A DNA stretch of 64,000 bases from Fasciolopsis buskii. Its lineage: Eukaryota > Platyhelminthes > Trematoda > Plagiorchiida > Fasciolidae. Below are positions 25,172 through 37,582 of the stretch, in pieces (within the stretch, counting starts at the first letter, position 1; the number at the start of each line of letters is the position of its first letter). The position numbers and the translations under genes were made by a program. The notes beneath the pieces are model-generated. The model saw nothing but the letters and a program-made list of their open reading frames with translations. It ran no database searches and had not been told where the DNA came from. The DNA lies in the NCBI GenBank assembly GCA_008360955.1, contig LUCM01000110.1:61781-125780 (forward strand), read 5' to 3'.

Positions 25172-25345
25172 TTTACTTCCTTCTTATTAATGAAACAACA
25201 GTGTACATCAATTTTCAGGAAGGGGGCCGCGGCCGGCAGAGGGCTGCCAAGTGGGGAAGTTCACCGGCGGTGTGGGGATTCGAAATCGCGACCTTTACGT
25301 CCAAACGCCACGACCTTATCCTTTTGGCCACCGCCGGCTGTTACC
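25172..25345 (-). mobile_element. tRNA-derived SINE copy
   Basis: Read on the minus strand it starts with GGTAACAGCCGGCGGTGGCC (A-box region) and has a B-box-like GATTTCGAATCCCC (25273-25286), followed by CACCGCCGGTGAAC and a tail containing CTTCCTGAAAATTGATG. The copy at 52.5 kb shares both the tRNA-like head and the tail; the copy at 40.9 kb shares the head. The tRNA-like head supplies an internal RNA polymerase III promoter in SINEs, which move using LINE enzymes. Confidence 0.72.
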
Positions 25346-28300
25346 ATCTTACAGGGCTCGCCTATCCTATCACTTGTGGATGACCGCTACGACTTCGATG
25401 GCATCCAGCGGATGTCCCAATTTGCTGGAGAGGTTGGCTGTCCTGTCGATGAGTTTTTAAACCGACTGAGCAGTTGGTCTTGTTTTGAAATAAGACAGCC
25501 TGTCGTGACGTGAATAAGTGAGGCAGAGTAGTTCACCGGACTAACCGGTTCTTGTTGAGGTCTACATTCTTTTTACCTTCAATGGGTTTCGAATCTCGTC
25601 TTCGCTTTCCACTTTTTCGCACTGATGATCAGGACGCTTGCAATCCCATTCCAAGGACCCCTGGCCCCATGCATGCTTTTCAAACCCCGACGCAGCTTCA
25701 CAACTATTTGAGCCGAAATCGCTGAAATTCTTCGTAATGTGGGTGGTCACATAAGTTATCTGGCAGAGCACATAAAATATGCAGGATTGATTTCCACCCT
25801 ACTTTGGGTTCTAGTCTGACCTAGGACAGCGATCCCAAACACCCGTCTAATTTTAGAACCAATTTAGAAATTATCACGTTGAATTGAAATATTGTCAGAT
25901 AAATTTGGAAATCGGATATGTGTATTGGAAAACAGGAAGTTGTGTTTAGTGGACTCGGCCGATTCGACGGCATTGTCGATGTCTGATCAGGTCATCCATG
26001 TCCTTCAGGGTGATATAATGGATGAATAAAAACCGTCCAGATTTTGATTTTATGCGTCACATCAAGCTCAAGGACGTGGTCGGGTTGACCACTTATTGAT
26101 AAATCATTTTGTTAGACTGTACTAAGCTTAGCGGAAATTAGTTGTCGAAGCAACGAGGACACCAGATTATTTGTGGCATACGGAGTGAAATTCGACTGTA
26201 TCGATATGGAAGCGCCTAAACATTTCCAGTGTGAAAAACGAACCCTAGCCTACTACATAGAAGAACAGATAGACACTCCAAGTCAAGCAGGTTCCTCAAG
26301 GTGTGTTTTTTGGGAGTACGGCACAAGGGATTGAGTGGCATTATTGAACTCCTATAGTTTCGTTGACGAAAGATCATTCAGTACCTCTTGGGAAGGCAGA
26401 GTTCGTAAAAACAACTGCTCTCGTAGCGAAAAGGTACAGTTCTTCGAAGCCTACATGTTTCAGGCGAAAATTACTCTCACGAAACACGTGGTGATCGGAA
26501 TTCGATTTAAGTTTGCACATGCACTGCCTAGAATAATTGTTTGCTAGAAAACTGCTGCTCTGTTTGGCTAGCACGTTTATAACACAAAGCAGAGATGGCG
26601 AATGGATTACTTAGCATTTTTGGATGCAAAGTACAGTCTGTCTGTCTGTCGATATTTCATATTATTAGGTTATTTCTCTGTATGACTTTTCACTCCGTTT
26701 TTGTATTTTACTGACATTGCCGTTGGTGAACGGTCTTGAACGAAAAAACAGAAAGCGTTTCTTTTGCCGTTGACTTGTAATTTGTAAGTCACAGCGTGAA
26801 AATCTAAATCCACCGAAAGTATTTCATTTATTCATCAAAACCAAATAGCTGATATCGATTTACTGTGGCCAACACTCATTGGTTAAACAGTCCACTGACT
26901 CATCGATATTATCTCTACCAATAAGCTTGAAGAATAAAATTTGCATTTATCGCACTCTGCTCATAATTGGATGATAAGAAACAACCATTTGGTAGTTTAA
27001 TGAGATTGCCTTTTGGGATCGGAACTGATGTGGACTGGTAGTCAGATACAACTACCGTGAGATTTGTAAAAACCGTATTCGAAACGACTGCCGTAGCCAA
27101 CATTTGACTAGGTGGCGCTGGTCAAGAACCCGCTGACTAACGCGCATGAAGTCGCGGGAAGAAAATCTGGGTGACAGCCAGCGAAGACAAAAAGGGATAC
27201 TAAATCGGAAAGGCCTACAGAAAAACGCCGGATATAGGTGGCATCGCATTTCTGCACGTCGACACGTTGCCCCTAGACACTCCGCCTAAATTACACAAGC
27301 AACCGGAAGGACTGGTCTTAGTAGAAAGTATTCTATCCGAGAGACTGCACACAGTATGGGATCCGGCAAAACGCAATCACTGTCCATTTCAACCGACTGG
27401 AATCTGTACTGTACCCCGGAGGAACGGAGCAAACAGATTGCGGAAATGTAGTACCGGATGTTGGCGTTGAGATGTTGATAACCAGCCAAGGTGGCGTGGC
27501 AAGGCACCGGGTTGATTCCGGGTTAAAAGAAAAGCTGTGTGCCACTAAGTCAGTTTGAATTGGTTCACTCGATTAAAGTTAAAACATTGCATGAGACATT
27601 TTCCACTGCAGTTTCCTTCTCTCGTTTCAAGACCTGAGGTGAACTAAACTAGCGAGAAAACCAAAGGACTGGAGTCTCGTAGTGAAAAAACCGTTGACTA
27701 GTAGTTACCCATTTATCTTTGCTTTTTAATCACTCGCTATACTTGGTACCATTAGATATAGATTAGAAACTGATCTGTCGGAGTTCTGAAAGGCATCCTG
27801 CACCGGAGAAACACATCGGTCAGGCCTCTCCAGATCAAGTATTCCGACCGTCTCAGTTTCGCACTTCTAATCTTTAGTATGAATTTCAGATTTGCCATAC
27901 ATATGAATCTGAAAAATCTTCAAGTTCACCAAACGGTCAATCCAGCAAACACCAAACGGCTTCAATGGGGCTGTTAATGAGTAGTTTGAGTCAGCAAATC
28001 AATAATTTTGATAGTTTAATGAAACGACCGAAATTTATTGAATTGGATTGCATTTGTGGTTACATTTTGTGGATGAAAAATTATGAACTTCTATTAGCCA
28101 TGTGGAATTACAAAGGTAATGAACGTGTAATACAACGATAAATTTCTGGGAAAGCCAAAAATCAAACTACAAGGGTTGCATCCAATCACATTCCTAATGT
28201 TTAGAAACTGGAAAGATCTATGCCATGGGATATTTGTGTTCGTTCTATACGGCACGTGCTGGTAGAAATAAGGCCTGTTTTTATATGATTTCGTAAATTT

Positions 28301-31300
28301 TGTCTTCAATCCGAGAAATAGTAAGAGTAAAAATGTAGAGCGTAGATGGAAATGACACGAAAAATGTCTATTTGCACTCCCTTGAACTCATCCTTCCCCC
28401 GTCGACTTATGGTGGACTTTGTTGTTTTAGCATCGGACTGCGCCGACTGTGACGTAAAAGTGCCATTGTTTTTTTTACTATAGCGACCGAAGAGCGAACG
28501 ACGCTCCTCTCTTCAACTCGGCCACATGAGTCAAATGTCCGATTGAGTTATTTTTATTCCCGATGTTTCTTCAATGACCTATCCAACCATTATTGATCAA
28601 TAGGTCAATTTTGAGAAGGGACGTACACATTGAACGCTCTATTGATTCACTGATTTTATATCCATTTTCTCAAACTGAGATCCGATTGTCGGAACGTTTT
28701 TTGGCAATTAAAATATTATCGATTGGTTCGTAGGCGAAATCGACTGAAGATGCAGTCTTCGAGTCAATTTTTTAATGCATGTGAACTAAATTGTGCTGAT
28801 TGGAATAAGACTAGTAATTTGAAAATAATATACGGAGAAAATTTGTGTCAAGCTAGTTAGAAATATAGTAGAAAAACGTTATAACTGGTTGGCACCTCAA
28901 GGCCGTTTCGGAATCCAGCAGTTCCGGTGAGAAAAGTGGAAGTGTTTGGTTTCCATATCAGACTTGAGCGAAGTACCAGATGGATAATGATTCTCACACT
29001 TTGTTCAGAATTAGAAAAAAAGAAGGACTCATTTCCGCCTACTGTTCATCAATAGATGAACGGAGAAGATAGCAAAAACACTTCTATGAATTAGCGATCT
29101 GACGCTTGAAAAGGCGAGAAAGGTGACACTCCTAAACATGTGTACACGAGCACACACACACACAGTCATGTGCTACTCAAATACTAGAAGTTCGTATGTG
29201 TTGACTACTGCCGGAACTTCATACAAATGCAGTCCTTGGGTGATTGCAAAGGAAACTCGGTGAAGTTTTAGCATTTCTTCGAGCCTCAAAAATGTGTTCA
29301 AAAGCAACAGTCTGCCTCGTGGATCCTTTCAAGGCCGCGGGTTTGTTTTCGGTGATGTGCCATGGACAACTGTCTTCAACCTAACGGTAATGTCGATGGT
29401 TGGTTTATCACGTGAAATTTTTGGTGTCTACTTTCGATTTCCCGCGGACGACAGCAGTCAGCATCTCATGTAGCGAGGAGGAACAGAAAACGTAAAATAC
29501 CCACACTGTCACGTGAATCTCTACTAAGCTTGTTACAGAAAAGTACAATTGGCCGTTCTGTCCTTGTAAGAACGGATAGACGGATTCTATTCCCAACCTG
29601 CCCGCGAATTTCGGAAACCATTCTTGGTGTGCATTCGATAATCCAAGATCTTAACGGCACATTGACGGATATTCCCTAAAAACGATTCATGCCGATTCCG
29701 ATTTGAACACCGTGCTTCCTCTAGACTTCAACAGGTTCTAGAAACCTGATTCACGTTTGCGTTTCCCATGGTTTTTTCGATTCATCTCGATTTTATGACA
29801 GTTCTACAAAGTCGTCGTTGATGATTTTATTACAAGGGCTTCAGTATGGTCGAAGGTGAGTGTAACAGATTCCGAGTTGTCTACTCGCCCTGAACCCCTA
29901 TCGAAATGCTCCCGAATGTCCGCGCATCTTAAACAGCCTTTGGTTAGGAAGACCCACTTATTGCCTTCTCATGGTGGAGATGCATTTACAAAAAGGCGAG
30001 GACAAAGATGATTACCCGGTACTTTCCTCGGGATTGGCTTATTTTTGGCAGTCGGTCTAGGTGAGAGATTGCTTAACTCTGGTTCCAAACCAAACACGGG
30101 TGACGTGCAAAGCATGGAGCTGTATGCTCATCAGGGTTTGTGGTGAAAGGGTGCACTGGGCACCCGGGAGTGTGAATGAACTGAGCATTTAGTTAACGAT
30201 CCCAGTGGGTTGTATGACCCTCAAGTCGTCTTATTGTCTTGTGAGTTACACCATTTGATCAAAGGCTCGTGATAGGATCTCCCTAGGCCAAAGCTCTATT
30301 TCGGTTTTGGCAACCGTACGGAATCCAGTCGACAGAGGAATCACCAATCCTGGTGGATAGCCGAGGACGTGGAGATGAAGGGAAGAAAAATATTCGGAGA
30401 ATCGTGAATATTGTTTCCCCGTCTTCCACTTTTTCGTTCCTTGTTTTCGTCCTTCCTTACGGTTCGTGCAAAAGCACACAGCAATAGAACTGAAACAAAT
30501 CAAACACTATCATGTCCTACTCGGGGTTCATAAAACAGTATCGTAACAAATCCGAAAGTCCGTGTTCTGGTATAATATTCAATCCGAAAACAAGACAAAA
30601 TCACGCTCATATCACTGTTTTGATGTCCTAGGATAGAAGAACTAAACAGGTGTGGTTGTTTTCACTCATCTTCCCTTCCAGTTTTGACTATTCTTTTATT
30701 CTATATCTTGACAGACGTCTATTTGAATTTGTATTTTGTAGCCGGCACTAGGGCAGAAGGTGGAAGCGACAATCATGGTTTAGAGTCAAACACGCCGAAT
30801 AGGCAAGACCGGATGTTTGAGTAGGGCGTCACAGAAAAACAAACAAGAATGACCAATGGAAAGTTAGATTTCGGGAAATCCAGTGACGACGAATAGTTGG
30901 GTTGAACACCTCGCTGCCTTGACACTTCATGGCCACTCAGTGCTGCGTCATCTTTTGGCATTTTTACATAGCCTCCTGAACAGAGACCGATGAACTAATC
31001 ATATCGACAAGACGGGCTTAGCATGACCAAAGTGAATTTATCGCATCCGCATCCACAAGGTGGTTTTATGGTAGTCAACCTGCTTGGTTGCACCGTTTAC
31101 TCCTTCTATAGTACCGACCCTGGTTAACATTATGTAGCTTGAAATGAACTGGATTCAACGCACCTTCAAACGAATTCATGCTTTAGAGTAATTACAACAA
31201 CTGACTTGGACTGAGAAATGCTTCGTTCAAGAAGGAAACTCGGACGCCAAGATTTTACTCCGTCCAAATTAGACCTGAGTTGTTCTTCTTCTAATAGCGA

Positions 31301-34300
31301 AAGAGAGAGAGAGAGAACGATTGTGCACAGGTCACTACGCGAACAGTCAATGGTCTATGATGGTCCCTTCAACCAACCATCTGTTTCTATGTTTCAGTAT
31401 CTGAACTCTAATCCGTATGTGAAAATCCAATCGATTTAAATGGACCACAAATCGGATAAAAATGTTTCAGATCATGTCAAGGCTACATCGTATTTTGACG
31501 ACAACGGGACGATTTCGTTTTCACACGAGTTTTCTGATTTTCCGCATGCCAGTTTAATCCGCAAGTTCATCGATCCGTGTCAAGTGATCTGCACAGGAAA
31601 CACCAGCTGAATCAGTCAGCTTCCACGAGCATACATACGCAGGTACAGAAGCAAACAGTTTATCGCATGCCATACGCAACCGAGGGAATGACGTCAATCA
31701 AGAAAATGATTGTTCGACTGCAGTGGTGATGGAAGAGTGTTGTATGATTTTAAGTTATGACTTCATAAGAACTTGTCATTAAGACAGCTTGTTACTTTTA
31801 TTTCTCCTCTCGTGTCACAATCTTCCCAGAAAAATCCCTGCCTTGGTGCGGGAATATCGGTCCTGCATGATCTGTAACACGGGCAGTGAATTTTATATGA
31901 GCCCCACCGTGGGTTTTTGCTTTTTACAAACTCAAAACTGCTACTGAGTTATCGAGTAACGTCTGCGTCAAAATCTTGTCCCACCTGGGCACAAGTTAGA
32001 CAAGGTCAATGGGATTGGTTAACTAGATGGGCACTTTATGAAGCGTAATCATGCACACAAATAAAGATTCCTCGAGTTTTATCACTAAGTTCCATGTGTG
32101 AAGTCACCCTGAGATTCGTTCGTGTTGTCACTCCGGGGTGATTTCAGAATTGGGAGAAATATACAGTAGATTTGAAGAATTAACAGTGCGACTCAACAAA
32201 ACAACCGAGTGGTTCGTCCAGTTTGCTTTTATCCAATCTTGACTAATTAATGGCACCGATGACAGGCCAATGTTCCCCATGCTCATCAAGCGTGACAGTG
32301 CGGGCGTACAAGGGTCATCTGGATCCGGACGTTGACCTATAATCAGTGTTTAGGTGGCAATAGATGAGTGTGCGTGTGGCATAAACTCAATCATGGCCTA
32401 CCATGACTTATGTCCTGGAAATACACTGAGATGTCCTCGAATCCACTTCAAAATTATTCATTTCAGTGTAATAGATGCATAAACAAACCCTGAAAAGACG
32501 TTCGGATCCATCTGCACTGCCAGAGAACAACCTGTGTGAAAGACTTCCGACCGAACAGTTATCGTACCGCTTACCTGTAGTGGGAACCACACTAGGGTTG
32601 ACGCAGAAGAGTCGACATACGGCTTTGCCGAACAGAAACAGAACAATCCGTTACACATTCCGTCTTAATGTAGTTTTGCAAACGTGATTGGCATGTGCGA
32701 GAGGAGGCCAGATTGAATGATTGGTTTTGCGAATTGACGACACATAGGACGGCTGTGAGTGGCGTTCAGCCTATATGATAGGCACAAGTGTGTCGATCGG
32801 CCGGTTCGGCTTGAATCACCACCGAAGGCTACTACCTCCGCTTCAGTGAGTTGTTGACATATTGGCATTTAATTCACCACTGGACGGTACTCACCCAGTG
32901 GCAGCTAGATCCGACCCCAAAAACAATGGCGATGGTGGTTAGAGGCTCCAATCTTAGAAAAATGAGTTAATTTGACCAGATGTTTCTGGTTTTGATGTGC
33001 TCCAGACAGTCTTCTTCTATATGGGCCGTTGATTAGGGCAAGAATAGGCCGTTGGGTTAGTCGATATGATCAATTCACAATTTGGTAACAGGTTGTGAAA
33101 ACACCGCTCACCGTACCATCTCGAGACTGAGGGAAGAAGAAGCCACTTGGAAAGAGAATGTGGAAGTCGGGTTTGGAAGGGGCCAAGTCAGATTTCAAAA
33201 AGAGGCACCACAACTGGTTAAACATAAGCGTGGTACGCCTGGCGCGGCAAATGACGTCAACGAAGACTGACCTGCGCTCTGATGTGAAGTTGTCGTAAGC
33301 CATGCCAAAACTAACATTACAGTACCGGTCCATGAAGACCAAGGTCAGTTGCTTGTCTGGCTCATCACCTACAAGCTGCCACGCGTCATTCTGAAGCTAC
33401 CAGTAGTATCTCAGATGCACCTCAGTTTCCCACTACAATATGATTCTCATTGAATTAAGCATTGGAATAATATCGATTGGGCTATTCGGGTCTTCGTAGT
33501 CTATTCATCTGACGTTAATAAGGTGGTCGGCAAGAGTTCTACAGTCAACAGTCTATTTAGTCGGGTATCGCCCATGCACATCGAATTTATTCTTTTCAGA
33601 GTGATTTTTAAGTTTGATTTTGTTGTCCCTGTACTGTCGGTGGGCTTGTAAACATCTCAGCGTTGTCAAAGTTGCATATCTCAGGGTTCTTGATTGCCAC
33701 TCACCTGGAAACACCAAAAATAGCCCAAAACGACTGTGCCTGTCACAAGCAGATAAGTGAAAAACCCCTACTTAATAAATTCTCGCAGATGAGGCGCTCT
33801 CACCGAGGTGTGTCGACGAAGAGGTATGGTCGGCGTCCTCCATCAGAGTGACTGGACTCTGCTGGCCAGTCTAAGGGACTTTTCTAAAGCCTGGTCTTAA
33901 ACCACCCGCGGACGATGTTTACGGCTGTACGTTCACGGCATCTGTAGCCGTGCTATGTACTGAGCGTTTAGGATGTTGCGACGTTTCGTGTTAATGGCGA
34001 GAACTGGAACCCAAAAGCATGAATTTGATCATAAACAAGACGGTACTAAACCGCTCTGAATTGTTCAAGATAGATACCAAATGGGCTCAAATGGATTTTG
34101 TCCACATCTCTTCTAAAATTATCTTGCTCACATCCCAGAGGATAGCTCGGTGTCCGGTTCGGTGTGTAACCCGAACGTGTGACAAACGACGTGAGAGGCG
34201 ATAGTGCCCAAACATCGTAATGATTGGCGTCCCACAACCGTAACGAGTTTTCAACGTGACGGAAAAATACAGGCATCTACATCATGCGCCGGTTAGTTAG

Positions 34301-34575
34301 CCGCGGACAAAAATTAGCATTCCGAGTGACATATGTACTAATTCCACCGTTGACAAACAATACAATTGTCACATGATCCCGGATGGTAATACATTCATCT
34401 GCGGTCGTGTCTGAGCCGTAATTCCGGGCTATTTTTGTCTCCAAATGGCTGAGTTTCAGTTCCCACAACTGGAGATATTTTGCATTTGGTAAAACATGGA
34501 CCAAGCCCGTGTTACTCCTAACCCCCGGCCCCTGATTTGCTCACGAATGCCTTAGGTGCACTTGTGCTATGCATC

Positions 34576-34609
<34 letters not shown>

Positions 34610-34798
34610 CGCTCTCCCTACATACATCAGTGATTTATCAATTAGTTGATCCTGTCACCTGTTTAAGTATGCTGATGTTGTCGTCTCTGAAGCCGTTTCG
34701 AGGAACGAGGAGTTTCAGTTATACCACCTACTTGGCTTCGGTTTACAGTTTTTCTGTACCAGCCAGTTTGTACCTTAACACATCTTAGTGCTTCGAAT
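25346..34798. other. no supported gene; scattered simple repeats
   Basis: About 9 kb with only chance-length frames. Contains a GTCT run near 26635-26650, (GA)n at 31300-31317 and (CT)n at 34577-34616. A short frame at 31440-31607 starts with ATG directly after an in-frame TAA and follows a good acceptor-like TATGTTTCAG, but all frames close soon. Confidence 0.4.
34577..34616. repeat. (CT)n microsatellite
   Basis: Pure CT units passing into GCTC repeats. Confidence 0.95.
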
Positions 34799-34826
34799 GC
34801 TCGTCCTCGTCCTCGTCCTCGTCCCC
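34799..34826. repeat. CTCGTC hexanucleotide repeat
   Basis: Four and a half units of TCGTCC. It encodes Arg-Gly repeats in an overlapping minus-strand frame, which is compositional. Confidence 0.9.
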
Positions 34827-35007
34827 ATCTGAACCGCTGTTCATCACCAAGACACACTTACCAGAGTTGACTATGTAAAGTATCTAAGGTCCATAAGTAG
34901 TAAAAGTCTGATGTGGACTTCTCACATTCCCATCTGGGTTGCTATTTCGAGTCTGAAGGCTTCAACACTAGAGGGTGAAACAAGGCGTCATCAACCGTTT
35001 TGTATAC

Positions 35008-35526
35008 CAATGGTTCTGCACTCTTTTTTACTGTTCTCCTGTTATTTTTGCAAGCTTCTTTTAAAAAGACTTTAAAATTCTCTGCCGGACACTATCAATT
35101 ATTGGCCGTGTATCTTTCACGCCACCCAACGAATTTTCCATTGAACTATGAAGTCAACACATGTCCGGATGTGAAAAATCAGCTCACAAAATTCTTTCAA
35201 ATCACATACATCTTTCGAAATACCGTTCTCATTATTACACACGATCCACTTTTTGCTAAAATTCACACCCATAAATATTCCACTGATCCCATTATTTTCC
35301 ACGCAGCTTGAAAAACGCGGACCGCATTTCAGTCGACTTTGAGTGCTCACTTGAGCAGCTTTTTTTTCATTTTTACAAGGCAATGGGTGTAACGGGTTTT
35401 CATTGAAGTGCAACACTTATGTACACTAATTTCTATACAACCAATGCAGTACTCTCCGACCGGGTTGCTATGGTAGCAACAGTGACTAATGAAAAATGCA
35501 AAAGAGAAAATATGACTGGGAAATTG
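35008..35526. repeat. first copy of a 519-bp near-identical tandem block
   Basis: 519 bp matching 35528-36046 with only four substitutions and no indels. It ends exactly at the single N at 35527. The end of one copy and the start of the other coincide with the gap, which is what two overlapping contig ends or two alleles laid end to end would give. One of the four differences changes TTTTTGCAG (copy 2) to TTTTTGCAA (copy 1). Confidence 0.95.
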
Positions 35527-35527
35527 N
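35527..35527. other. assembly gap, one N
   Basis: Single N at the junction of the two copies. Confidence 0.98.
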
Positions 35528-36046
35528 CAATGGTTCTGCACTCTTTTTTACTGTTCTCCTGTTATTTTTGCAGGCTTCTTTTAAAAAGACTTTAAAATTC
35601 TCTGCCGGACACTATCAATTATTGGCCGTGTATCTTTCACGCCACCCAACGAATTTTTCATTAAACTATGAAGTCAACACATGTCCGGATGTGAAAAATC
35701 TGCTCACAAAATTCTTTCAAATCACATACATCTTTCGAAATACCGTTCTCATTATTACACACGATCCACTTTTTGCTAAAATTCACACCCATAAATATTC
35801 CACTGATCCCATTATTTTCCACGCAGCTTGAAAAACGCGGACCGCATTTCAGTCGACTTTGAGTGCTCACTTGAGCAGCTTTTTTTTCATTTTTACAAGG
35901 CAATGGGTGTAACGGGTTTTCATTGAAGTGCAACACTTATGTACACTAATTTCTATACAACCAATGCAGTACTCTCCGACCGGGTTGCTATGGTAGCAAC
36001 AGTGACTAATGAAAAATGCAAAAGAGAAAATATGACTGGGAAATTG
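35528..36046. repeat. second copy of the 519-bp block
   Basis: Second copy, continuing without a break into unique sequence at 36047. See the first copy for the four differences. Confidence 0.95.
35574..35831 (+). CDS. possible exon inside the duplicated block, unknown protein
   Basis: A strong acceptor (CTCCTGTTATTTTTGCAG, ending 35573) opens a frame of 85 codons to a TGA at 35829-35831, starting ASFKKTLKFSAGHYQ and ending STDPIIFHAA. No donor of quality lies inside, so it would be a last exon. I do not recognise the family. The opposite strand is also open over much of the interval, so coding strand and reality are uncertain. In the upstream copy (35054-35311) the acceptor AG is AA. Confidence 0.27.
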   Translation, partial: ASFKKTLKFSAGHYQLLAVYLSRHPTNFSLNYEVNTCPDVKNLLTKFFQITYIFRNTVLIITHDPLFAKIHTHKYSTDPIIFHAA

Positions 36047-36794
36047 AATTCTATTTTATGGGAAGACAAAACACTGCTAGATGTGCCGGAAAGAATAAAT
36101 TATATAACATTATGGTTTGGATTGGGGGATTAGCGTGCTCAAACGTGAAATTATTTATTACGTTCTAGAAAAACGCAGGCAGTTCAATTCGGGCATGGAA
36201 CGCTACTACGGGTCTCACTCACGTTTGACATAACCCATCGGAGAACTGAACGGGAAAATGGCAGACCGATTATGCCGTTTTCCTGAGCGTTACTCGTGGC
36301 CTGCGTAGTGCTTGTGCCAATCTTACAACATATTCACGTGCCGTGGAACAGTCAACAAAGTCGTCGTGTTACCCAGTCTTTATTAAAGTTGGTTGCCTGA
36401 TGCGGCGGTTTCCGTGAGAGCAGAACCAGTTTTAGTGTTTCGTTTGGGAAATAAGCGAATAGCTTTCGAGCAATTGACCAATTCAGTCTGATTGTTTCGA
36501 GAAAATAATGTAAAAATGGTGCTGATAGAAATTCACCAAATTTGGTTACACCTGACTTGTCCACCAACGTGTCGGGATGCGTTGATCCAGTTACACTTAG
36601 TTGCTGTATTGACCACACTGCTTTATGATCGTGAGTAAAATTATGATGCGTATATGCTCGATGTGCCATACCTTTGCCTAGTCGTGTACTGTACTTCTAG
36701 ACAATCCAGTCCCGTAACACATAGGATCAGCCATTTAAAACATATATATATATATATAAATTGTAAGCAGTATCCGGATGAGTGAACAAAATTT

Positions 36795-36845
36795 TCCCGG
36801 AAGCACACGACCGGTTTCGCGGGCATAGCCCCTCGTCAAATAGGC
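36795..36845 (-). ncRNA. degenerate hammerhead-ribozyme-like motif
   Basis: The minus strand reads TTGACGAG, then stem II GGGC-TAT-GCCC, then GCGAAAC, then CCGGTC before GTGTGC. This is the order of a type I hammerhead: core CUGANGA, stem II, GAAA, a minimal self-complementary stem III (ACCGGT) and a GUC cleavage triplet (36809-36811). Such minimal-stem-III hammerheads are known from Penelope-like elements and retrozymes. The first core base is T instead of the essential C, and the 5' strand of stem I is replaced by a GA simple repeat, so the copy is probably inactive. A GAGCACAC about 110 nt upstream on the same strand could pair with GTGTGC. Confidence 0.5.
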
Positions 36846-37020
36846 TCTCTCTCTCTCTTGTTCAGACATCCTTAAGCGTGTATACTCCGAATAGGTATGC
36901 CTCATCGGAATTATCAACAGTTGTGATTCTTGTGTGCTCTTCAACGAAGAGCTTCCATACACTATCCTGACGGTATAAATTAGGCTATGGTGAGGTATAA
37001 ATATGTATATGCTATATTAC

Positions 37021-37056
37021 ATATTATATATACAATAATTATATATATATATATAT
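37021..37056. repeat. AT-rich simple repeat
   Basis: Two short AT tracts separated by ACAATAATT. Confidence 0.85.
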
Positions 37057-37346
37057 AAATCCATAACAATTAGGTAAGGCTGTTTTCAGTTCGTTTCGTA
37101 CGTTTTACTTATTGGTGACTGCTAATTTATTCAGCTACAACTCTTCTCAATGTGATTCCCTGAACATGTTCGTTAGCAAGCGCGCATAGTACAATTTGAA
37201 CGCAAATCGCATTACTATTGCCGGTATGGTCGCACCTTCCGATGGCGCGGAAATTTGAAAAGCACTAATATCGTAAAGGCTGCAGGCCGCCCCAATTTTT
37301 GAATCGGAAAGACAAAATGGCATATTGTTGTTTTTCATTTTTACAG

Positions 37347-37582
37347 GAAGGTTCTTTAATCTTGAATTAAAACAACGAGGACCACTTCCTCGGCGGTTTC
37401 CGCTTTATTTTCCAGAAAGGAACATTGAAGGAATCGCAGATTTTTGGACAAAAACAACACGCACCCCCTATTCTGTCGTTTATTTAAACAAATGTCTATT
37501 TCTCCCTGTTACCCTTAAATGCGTTCTATGGAGAATGCCCCCGAAAGGACGATCATTTTTCACTAAAGCTTTCCAGAATTAA
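37347..37582 (+). CDS. possible last exon, unknown protein
   Basis: A strong acceptor (GTTGTTTTTCATTTTTACAG, ending 37346) is followed by a phase-1 frame of 78 codons to a TAA at 37580-37582. The peptide is basic and aromatic (RRFPLYFPERNIEGIADFW). No recognisable domain. No internal donor of quality is seen, so it would be terminal. It lies on the same strand as the candidate at 35574-35831, but both end in stops and cannot both be last exons of one isoform. Confidence 0.27.

Noticed and set aside
35000..35311. A duplicated gene pair
   Set aside because: The copy boundary coincides with an assembly N and the copies are nearly identical, so an unmerged overlap is the simpler reading.
36352..36669. 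105-codon minus-strand frame near the hammerhead relic, possibly element-encoded
   Set aside because: Reads like protein but shows no reverse transcriptase, GIY-YIG or other motif, and length is at chance level.
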